Shown here: piece by piece, positions 1 to 4,778 of the stretch
Position numbering within the stretch: the stretch's first letter is position 1
How the letters are laid out: every line of letters starts with the position of its first letter
Origin: an uncultured Ruminococcus sp.
Lineage (GTDB): Bacteria; Bacillota; Clostridia; Oscillospirales; Ruminococcaceae
Length of the DNA stretch: 6,286 nt
Reading direction: 5' to 3'
Assembly (NCBI GenBank): GCA_905199285.1
Contig: CAJKFZ010000150.1
Span: 1-6,286 of the forward strand
Translations under genes and position numbers: made by a program
The notes under the pieces: generated by a model
The model's input: the letters and a program-made list of their open reading frames with translations, nothing else
Database searches by the model: none
Told to the model about the DNA's origin: nothing

Positions 1-121
1 ATTCAAACTTTCCTACCGGAAGAGATTCCGCAAGGCTTTTTATTTTATCAAGAGAGCGTTTTTCCTTTGCATTCCAAACACGCTCAAAAGCGTGCTCGGC
101 AAGCTTATCAAGAATAGTCAT
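1..121 (-). CDS. trpC: Indole-3-glycerol-phosphate synthase, N-terminal fragment (runs off the window)
   Basis: The first 40 residues of a gene that continues past the left edge. The translation begins MTILDKLAEHAFERV and continues into a Lys/Glu-rich helix. This matches the usual N-terminal helix of TrpC, which reads MTILDKI followed by charged residues. The full enzyme closes the indole ring of carboxyphenylamino-deoxyribulose phosphate to give indole-3-glycerol phosphate in the cytosol. The ATG at 121-119 lies 8 bases after a GAGGT ribosome binding site (134-130) that overlaps the trpD stop codon, so translation is probably coupled to trpD. The catalytic barrel is outside the window and cannot be checked. 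The identification rests on the N-terminal motif and the position after trpD. Confidence 0.86.
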   Translation of the reverse strand, partial: MTILDKLAEHAFERVWNAKEKRSLDKIKSLAESLPVGKFE

Positions 122-132
122 ATTTATTTACC

Positions 133-1152
133 TCAGTTATTGGATTCGGCAATAAAAGCGTCAAGAGCTGCAAGCGCCTTTCCGGAATCAATAAGCTCTG
201 CTGCAAGTTCAATTCCGGCTTTCATCGAATCAGCCTTGCCGCCGATATAAATTGCTGCTCCCGCATTAAGAAGAACGGCATTACGCTTGTGTCCTGTTAT
301 TTCTCCGCTGAGGATTCCTCGTGTTATTGCGGCATTTTCAGCAGGAGTACCTCCGAGAAGATCGTCTTTCGTGCATCTTTCAAAGCCAAACTGCTCCGGA
401 GTCATCTCGTAATTTTTCATCCATCCGTCTTTGTATTCACAAACAGCCGTTGGCGCGCTCAGCGAAATTTCATCGAGCCTATCCGTTCCGTAAACGACCA
501 TTCCCCTCTTAGAACCAAGCTTCATAAGAACCTCGGCAACCGGCTCGGCAAGAGAACGATTGTAAACCCCGAGAAGATGATATTTAGGATTTGCAGGATT
601 TGTGAGAGGTCCGAGAATATTGAAAACCGTTCGTATTCCAAGTTCTTTGCGTATAGGACCTACATATTTCATTGATGTGTGGTATTTCTGAGCGAAGAAG
701 AAGCAGAATCCTGATTTTTCGAGAAGCTCACGGCACTTTTCAGGCTCAAGATTTATATTTGCCCCAAGAGCTTCAAGGCAGTCAGCAGTTCCGGACGACG
801 ATGAAGCTGCACGATTTCCGTGCTTGGCAACAAGGATTCCTGATGCTGCAATAACGAATGCGGAAGTCGTTGAAATGTTAAAGCTGTGAGCGTTATCGCC
901 GCCTGTTCCGACAATTTCAAGCAGATCGAGGTCATTCTCAAATTTAAGCGCATGATCACGCATTGCAGCAGCACAGCCTGTTATCTCGTCGATAGTTTCA
1001 GAATTGGCGCTCTTTGTTGAAAGAGCTGCAAGAAACGCTGCATTCTGAGTTGGAGTTGTTTCGCCCGACATTATCTCTGATATTACCTGATAAGCCTCTT
1101 CATAGGTAAGATCCTGCTTATCAACTATTTTAACGATTGCTTCTTTAATCAT
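133..1152 (-). CDS. trpD: Anthranilate phosphoribosyltransferase
   Basis: A 339-residue protein of normal family length. It transfers phosphoribose from PRPP to anthranilate, the second committed step of tryptophan synthesis, in the cytosol. An N-terminal helical domain (about 1-70) precedes the nucleotide-binding domain. That domain carries GTGGD (82-86) and NIST (92-95) for PRPP binding, KHGNR (110-114), a basic segment GPIRKELGIRT (165-175), GPLTNP (181-186), and DEIS (227-230) for magnesium. The loop after KHGNR reads AASSSSGTAD; many homologues have a Lys where the fourth Ser stands, a small variation not expected to abolish activity. The ATG at 1152 follows an AGGAGG ribosome binding site (1166-1161) by 8 bases. 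This site directly follows and partly overlaps the trpG stop TAA (1169-1167). The protein is not fused to TrpG, unlike in enterobacteria. Confidence 0.97.
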   Translation of the reverse strand: MIKEAIVKIVDKQDLTYEEAYQVISEIMSGETTPTQNAAFLAALSTKSANSETIDEITGCAAAMRDHALKFENDLDLLEIVGTGGDNAHSFNISTTSAFVIAASGILVAKHGNRAASSSSGTADCLEALGANINLEPEKCRELLEKSGFCFFFAQKYHTSMKYVGPIRKELGIRTVFNILGPLTNPANPKYHLLGVYNRSLAEPVAEVLMKLGSKRGMVVYGTDRLDEISLSAPTAVCEYKDGWMKNYEMTPEQFGFERCTKDDLLGGTPAENAAITRGILSGEITGHKRNAVLLNAGAAIYIGGKADSMKAGIELAAELIDSGKALAALDAFIAESNN

Positions 1153-1166
1153 GACTTATGTCCTCC

Positions 1167-1733
1167 TTATAACGAAATAAAATTGCTGAGCATTATTTTT
1201 CCGTCCGGAGTCATTATAGATTCCGGATGGAACTGTACACCGAATATCGGGAAATCCTTATGTTGAACAGCCATGATCTCGCCGTCATCTGCAACTGCCG
1301 TTACGCTGAAGCATTCCGGAATAGTATCAGGGTCTGCCGCAAGGGAATGATATCTCGCTACAGGAGCATTTTTCTCTATTCCCCTGAAAATCGGACATTC
1401 CGAATCAAATTCAATAATCGACTGTTTACCATGCATGAGTTTTTTGGCATAGGTGACTTTTGCTCCGTATGCTGCACAAATCGCCTGATGTCCGAGACAA
1501 ACGCCAAGAGTCGGGATTTTAAGGCATACAGTTTTTGCGGCTTCGATTATTATTCCGGCATCCTCCGGTCTGCCCGGTCCGGGAGAAATAATTATCTTAT
1601 CCGGAGCAAGCTTTTCAATTTCCTGAACTGTCATTTCATCGTTCCTGATTACTTTTATATCAGGACAAATTTCTCCTACAAGCTGAAAAAGATTATACGA
1701 AAAGCTGTCATAATTGTCTATCAAAAGAATCAT
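1167..1733 (-). CDS. trpG: Anthranilate synthase component II, glutamine amidotransferase
   Basis: A 188-residue class I glutamine amidotransferase. It releases ammonia from glutamine and passes it to TrpE for anthranilate synthesis. Visible motifs are the N-terminal LLIDNYDSFSYNL (3-15), the PGPG oxyanion-hole region (51-54), the nucleophile elbow GVCLGHQ with Cys79, HGK (101-103), YHSL (128-131), and the catalytic His169 and Glu171 in FHPES. All three members of the catalytic triad are present. Its ATG overlaps the trpE stop codon in an ATGA, and its ribosome binding site GGAGG (1745-1741) lies inside the last codons of trpE, so expression should be coupled to trpE. The closely related PabA is the main alternative. 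The location between trpE and trpD argues for TrpG, although such proteins can serve both partners. Confidence 0.95.
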   Translation of the reverse strand: MILLIDNYDSFSYNLFQLVGEICPDIKVIRNDEMTVQEIEKLAPDKIIISPGPGRPEDAGIIIEAAKTVCLKIPTLGVCLGHQAICAAYGAKVTYAKKLMHGKQSIIEFDSECPIFRGIEKNAPVARYHSLAADPDTIPECFSVTAVADDGEIMAVQHKDFPIFGVQFHPESIMTPDGKIMLSNFISL

Positions 1734-3196
1734 AAATCCGCCTCCTCTGCTATTTTAAGAGCATTGATAACTGCTGCTGCTTTATTTATGCATTCCTGAT
1801 ATTCTTTTTCGGGAACTGAATCGGCAACGATTCCTGCACCGCTTCTGACAAAGACCTTTCCGTTTTTCTTATATGCAATTCGGATCGCTATGCAGGTATC
1901 GAGATTACCGGTGAAATCAATATATCCGATAGCCCCACCGTAAATTCCACGTTTATTGTTTTCAAGCTCGGCAATAAGCTGACAGGCACGTATTTTCGGT
2001 GCTCCGGAAAGAGTTCCCGCCGGAAGAACTGCGCTTACAGCGTCAAGTCCGTCAAATTCATCACGAATCTCTCCACGAACTGTCGAGCCGATGTGCATTA
2101 CATGAGAATATCTCTCGATACTGTGGAGCTTTTCAACTTCAACTGTACCGAATTTACTTATCTTTCCGAGATCGTTTCTTCCAAGATCAACGAGCATATT
2201 ATGTTCCGCAAGCTCCTTTTCGTCAGCAAGCAGACCTGCTTCAAGCTCTTTGTCCTCTTTTTCCGTCTTACCTCTGGGACGAGTTCCGGCAAGCGGGAAA
2301 GTATGAAGAACGCCGTCCTCAAGTTTAACAAGCGTTTCCGGAGAAGCTCCGGCAATTTCAACGTCCGTTCCCGAAAAATAGAACATATACGGTGACGGAT
2401 TGATAGTTCTGAGCACTCTGTACGTGTTAAAAAGACTTCCCTCAAAGCCTGCGCTGAGGCGGTTTGAGAGGACTATCTGGAAAATATCACCCTCATGGAT
2501 ATGTTTTTTCGCCTTTTCGACCATTTCGCAGTACTGTTCCTTATCGAAAAGAGCTGTAACTTCGCTTGTAAGCTTACCGGCAGCTTCCTTTTTACGATTT
2601 CCGTTACGGAGAAGCTCAGCAAGCTGCTGAAGCTCCATTTTAGCCTTGTTATAGCCCGTTTCAGGATCTTCAAGGCTCATATTCGAGATAAGGATTATCT
2701 TCTGGCGGAAATTATCAAAAGCTATAACCTTATCAAAAAGCATGAGGTCGACATCCTTGAAATTCTCGATATCTTCCGTCTCAATACGGAGAGTTTTCTC
2801 GGTATACGAAAGAAAATCATATGAGAAGTATCCGACAAATCCTCCCGTAAATGACGGAAGATAGCTGAATTTAGGACTTCTGTTCTTTGAAAGTATCTGT
2901 CTTATCTGAACGCTTGGGTCATCAGTTGTCATTTTTATATCGCCGATAGTTATTTCATTTCCTCTTGCGGTTATCTGAGTTTTCGGATCAAAACCAAGAA
3001 ACGTATAGCGTCCCCATTTTTCCTTTTCCGCAACAGATTCGAGCATATAACAATGAGTTGAAATATTTTTCAGAATCATGACAGCTTCGATCGGCGTACA
3101 GATATCGCTTAAAATCTCGCAGCTTACCGGAAGAATGTCGTATTCTCCGCTTTCTGCAATTTCTTTGACCTTATCGTATTCGGGTAAAAAATTCAT
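1730..3196 (-). CDS. trpE: Anthranilate synthase component I
   Basis: A 488-residue chorismate-using enzyme that makes anthranilate with ammonia from TrpG. The N-terminal domain holds LES (52-54) and GRYTFLG (62-68). The C-terminal chorismate-binding domain holds IFQIVLSNR (238-246), NPSPYM (266-271), GASPE (283-287), LAGTRPRG (302-309), EHNMLVDLGRND (331-342), LPAGTLSGAPK (391-401) and GAGIVADS (453-460). LES and NPSPYM correspond to the regions that bind inhibitory tryptophan in characterised TrpE proteins, so feedback inhibition is probably kept. This, with the adjoining trpG and trpD, favours TrpE over PabB. The ATG at 3196-3194 lies 4 bases after GGAGGTG (3207-3201). It is the first gene after the T-box leader and ends in a 4-base overlap with trpG. 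Confidence 0.97.
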   Translation of the reverse strand: MNFLPEYDKVKEIAESGEYDILPVSCEILSDICTPIEAVMILKNISTHCYMLESVAEKEKWGRYTFLGFDPKTQITARGNEITIGDIKMTTDDPSVQIRQILSKNRSPKFSYLPSFTGGFVGYFSYDFLSYTEKTLRIETEDIENFKDVDLMLFDKVIAFDNFRQKIILISNMSLEDPETGYNKAKMELQQLAELLRNGNRKKEAAGKLTSEVTALFDKEQYCEMVEKAKKHIHEGDIFQIVLSNRLSAGFEGSLFNTYRVLRTINPSPYMFYFSGTDVEIAGASPETLVKLEDGVLHTFPLAGTRPRGKTEKEDKELEAGLLADEKELAEHNMLVDLGRNDLGKISKFGTVEVEKLHSIERYSHVMHIGSTVRGEIRDEFDGLDAVSAVLPAGTLSGAPKIRACQLIAELENNKRGIYGGAIGYIDFTGNLDTCIAIRIAYKKNGKVFVRSGAGIVADSVPEKEYQECINKAAAVINALKIAEEADL

Positions 3197-3200
3197 AATG

Positions 3201-3207
3201 CACCTCC
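3201..3207 (-). promoter_or_regulatory. trpE ribosome binding site
   Basis: GGAGGTG on the minus strand, 4 bases before the trpE ATG (6 bases if counted from GGAGG). It fixes the trpE start and lies downstream of the T-box terminator, so it is transcribed only when the terminator is bypassed. Confidence 0.85.
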
Positions 3208-3223
3208 GGAATTTCTGTCAGGC

Positions 3224-3262
3224 AATAAAAAGTCCTTGACAGATGAACTATCTGTCAAGGAC
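3224..3262 (-). terminator. T-box intrinsic (rho-independent) terminator before trpE
   Basis: A perfect 13-bp inverted repeat (transcript arm GTCCTTGACAGAT and its exact complement) closes a 5-base loop, AGTTC. It is followed by TTTTTATT. In the transcript direction this is a strong intrinsic terminator, ending 17 bases before the trpE ribosome binding site. The plus strand has no T-run after the hairpin, so it should act in one direction only. It is the off state of the T-box switch. Confidence 0.93.
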
Positions 3263-3275
3263 GAATAAACATTAT

Positions 3276-3290
3276 CCGCGGTACCACCTT
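3276..3290 (-). promoter_or_regulatory. T-box motif with tRNA acceptor-pairing bulge
   Basis: Transcript sequence AAGGUGGUACCGCGG matches the family consensus (AGGGUGGNACCGCG) closely. The UGGU at 3286-3283 should pair with the NCCA end of uncharged tRNA. Its variable last base is U, which can pair with A or wobble with G at the tRNA discriminator position. Possible antiterminator partners upstream are CCGUG (3299-3295, against CGCGG) and UAUCC-U-GC (3325-3318, against GCGGAUA with one bulged U). Confidence 0.93.
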
Positions 3291-3438
3291 GATTCACGGC
3301 ATAAAACCGTGCGCTTTGCAGGATACAATCATATCCCCGATGTTTAACGCACACCATAACGTTGCAGAATACTCTGAGCATATAGCACGAACATAGAAAA
3401 AGCATTGCATCTTTCCCCACCTACACTCATTTGACTGC

Positions 3439-3536
3439 ACCCTCGGCGGTCCATTTGCTGACCTGTTTTTCATCCGGATTTCAGCGCCCCGAACTCTCTG
3501 TGGAAGCATAACCAGCTTTATCTCCGCTTCAACGGT
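3439..3536 (-). promoter_or_regulatory. T-box stem I with UGG (Trp) specifier loop
   Basis: A specifier loop can be drawn directly from complementarity. GCGG (3527-3524) pairs with CCGC (3449-3446) and GCUG (3516-3513) pairs with CAGC (3460-3457), both perfectly. The internal loop between them holds AGAUAAA on the 5' side and AAAUGGA on the 3' side. The triplet UGG (3453-3451) followed by a purine A is where the family places its specifier codon. Below, ACC (3536-3534) can pair with GGU (3441-3439), with GA-rich linkers compatible with the usual kink-turn. At the top, UUCGGG (3493-3488) can pair with UCCGGA (3478-3473) around the GCUGAAA segment. Confidence 0.85.
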
Positions 3537-3552
3537 TTTAAAAGATATTATT

Positions 3553-3581
3553 ATTATATCACTGAAAAATTGATTTGTCAA
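3553..3581 (-). promoter_or_regulatory. trp operon promoter (sigma-A type)
   Basis: Both hexamers match the vegetative consensus exactly: -35 TTGACA at 3581-3576 and -10 TATAAT at 3558-3553, separated by 17 bases. TGA just before the -10 adds an extended -10 element (TGNTATAAT). The predicted start is near 3546, which gives a leader of about 350 nt before trpE. The -35 box begins only 14 bases after the ispF stop codon. No operator-like inverted repeat overlaps the promoter, which fits control by the T box rather than by a repressor. Confidence 0.92.
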
Positions 3582-3595
3582 TAGCTATATAAAAA

Positions 3596-4093
3596 TTATT
3601 TATTTGCTTGTTTTTCGGAAACAGCAGTCATAAGTGCAACTGCATGAACCGCTATTCCAAGCTTTTCCCCTGTAAATCCGAGCTTCTCCTCTGTTGTAGC
3701 CTTTATGCTGATTTGAGAAATATCACAGCATAATGCCGAAGCAATATTTGCTCTCATTGCCGGAATATACGGAGCAAGCTTCGGAGCCTGAGCTATAACC
3801 GTAGCGTCTATATTTCCGATCTCATAGCTGTTTTCACGGCAGACAGAGTAAACTTTTTCAAGAAGCTTCATGCTGTCGGCATCTTTAAAATTTTCGTCTG
3901 TATCCGGAAAAAGATGACCTATATCTCCAAGGGCGAGCGCTCCGAGCATAGCGTCCATTACAGCGTGAAGCAGAACATCCGCATCGGAATGACCAAGAAG
4001 TCCTGTTGTATGCGGAATATCAACTCCGCCGAGAATCAGCTTTCTTCCCTCAACAAGTTTATGAACATCGTATCCGTGACCTATTCTGAACAT
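3596..4093 (-). CDS. ispF: 2-C-methyl-D-erythritol 2,4-cyclodiphosphate synthase
   Basis: A 165-residue protein of normal family length. It cyclises CDP-methylerythritol 2-phosphate to methylerythritol cyclodiphosphate with loss of CMP, in the MEP pathway to isoprenoid precursors. It starts RIGHGYDVHKL, giving metal ligands Asp9 and His11. GHSDADVLLHA (34-44) supplies His35 and the third metal ligand His43. FPDTD (62-66) is the substrate loop, and KATTEEKLGFTG (131-142) is the conserved C-terminal signature. The family forms a trimer with zinc at the active sites. The ATG lies 2 bases after the ispD stop, and its ribosome binding site AGGAG is in the last ispD codons with a 7-base spacing. 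It is followed directly by the trp promoter, with no visible terminator between. Confidence 0.97.
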   Translation of the reverse strand: MFRIGHGYDVHKLVEGRKLILGGVDIPHTTGLLGHSDADVLLHAVMDAMLGALALGDIGHLFPDTDENFKDADSMKLLEKVYSVCRENSYEIGNIDATVIAQAPKLAPYIPAMRANIASALCCDISQISIKATTEEKLGFTGEKLGIAVHAVALMTAVSEKQANK

Positions 4094-4095
4094 AA

Positions 4096-4776
4096 TTATT
4101 CTCCTTTTCCAAGCAGTACTTCCGCAATTTTTATATCCTCGGGAGTAGTTATTTTTATATTTGTATAGTCTCCTGTGGTCATAGCGATTTTTCCGCCGAC
4201 TGCTTCAACAAGCTGACAATCGTCAGTGAAGTCAAGACCATGCTCAAGAGCAAAATCAATTCCTTCAAAGTAAAGCTTTTTCCTGAAGATCTGCGGAGTC
4301 TGAGTAATATAAAGGAACTTTCTCGGCGAAGTATCTGTGATAAGACCGTCCTCAACGGTTTTGATAGTATCTTTAACCGGAACTCCAAGAGTTGCTCCGC
4401 CGAAAATAACAGCGTCCTTGATAACCTTTTCAATATGTTCCGGCTTTACAAGCGGACGTGCACCGTCATGAACAGCAATAAGCTCCGTTTCCTTTGAAAT
4501 ACAGCGTACTCCGTTTATAACGCTCTCCTGACGTGTTGAGCCTCCGGTAGTGCAAGCAGCGAGCTTCGTTATCCCTGCCGCTTCTGCTTCCGATTTTATT
4601 GCCGGAATATCGTCCTCACGAGCAACGATAATTATTTCTTTTACACTTTCACATTTCTGAAAAGCCTGCATAGTTACTCCGATAACAAGACGTTCACCCA
4701 AAGGCAGAAGGATTTTATTAACTCCGCCCATTCTTGTGGAATTTCCTGCGCAAACTATTACAACTGATGTATTCAT
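4096..4776 (-). CDS. ispD: 2-C-methyl-D-erythritol 4-phosphate cytidylyltransferase
   Basis: A nucleotidyltransferase of 226 residues that joins CTP and methylerythritol phosphate into CDP-methylerythritol in the MEP pathway. Motifs are CAGNSTRMG (9-17; usually AAGxGxRMG, so the second Ala is kept and the first is Cys) with Arg15, a Lys at 21 matching the essential CTP-binding lysine, VHDGARPLV (102-110), QTPQIF (159-164), FTDDCQLVE (183-191) and GDYTNIKITTPEDI (202-215). The start is set at 4776 because AGGAG (4788-4784) is then 7 bases away. The upstream in-frame ATG at 4782, which would add two residues, is only 1 base from AGGAG and would overlap the upstream gene's stop. It lies 2 bases after the hydrolase gene and 2 bases before ispF. 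IspD and IspF are separate proteins here rather than the fused IspDF of some proteobacteria. Confidence 0.95.
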   Translation of the reverse strand: MNTSVVIVCAGNSTRMGGVNKILLPLGERLVIGVTMQAFQKCESVKEIIIVAREDDIPAIKSEAEAAGITKLAACTTGGSTRQESVINGVRCISKETELIAVHDGARPLVKPEHIEKVIKDAVIFGGATLGVPVKDTIKTVEDGLITDTSPRKFLYITQTPQIFRKKLYFEGIDFALEHGLDFTDDCQLVEAVGGKIAMTTGDYTNIKITTPEDIKIAEVLLGKGE

Positions 4777-4778
4777 TT

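Larger units (their letters stand above)
3224..3546 (-). promoter_or_regulatory. T-box leader RNA (tRNA-Trp-sensing riboswitch) of the trp operon
   Basis: A leader between the trp promoter and trpE with the conserved parts of a transcription-terminating T box in the right order. First comes a stem I (about 3536-3439) containing AGAGAG (3499-3494) and GCTGAAA (3485-3479). A UGG specifier follows at 3453-3451. Next is a variable region of about 140 nt that should contain stem II/III elements, including a GGATA/TATCC hairpin. The T-box motif (3290-3276) and an intrinsic terminator (3262-3224) complete it. In the known family, uncharged tRNA pairs with the specifier through its anticodon and with the T box through its NCCA end. 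This stabilises the antiterminator and allows transcription into the operon. UGG identifies tryptophan, matching the genes downstream. Only one T box and one terminator are seen, so this is a single, not tandem, unit. The 5' end is estimated from the promoter. Confidence 0.95.

Noticed and set aside
289..675. Plus-strand open frames opposite trpD, and similar ones opposite trpE, trpG, ispD and the hydrolase, considered as antisense genes.
   Set aside because: They mirror well-identified minus-strand genes, show no recognisable motifs, and have Ser/Arg/Phe-rich compositions typical of shadow frames.
3234..3257. TTGACA motifs on both strands inside the terminator arms, considered as extra -35 boxes.
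   Set aside because: No TATAAT-like sequence lies 16 to 18 bases downstream on either strand, and the motif is explained by the hairpin palindrome.
3300..3440. A second, tandem T box, as found in some clostridial trp leaders.
   Set aside because: Only one T-box motif, one AGAGAG/GCUGAAA pair and one terminator are present; this stretch fits the stem II/III region of a single unit.
3193..3581. Two open frames on the minus strand within the leader (75 and 95 codons), one running up to the trpE start, considered as a leader peptide or small gene.
   Set aside because: They lie in the structured T-box RNA, lack Trp-codon runs expected of an attenuator peptide (the longer has one Trp, the shorter none), and look like chance frames across conserved RNA motifs.
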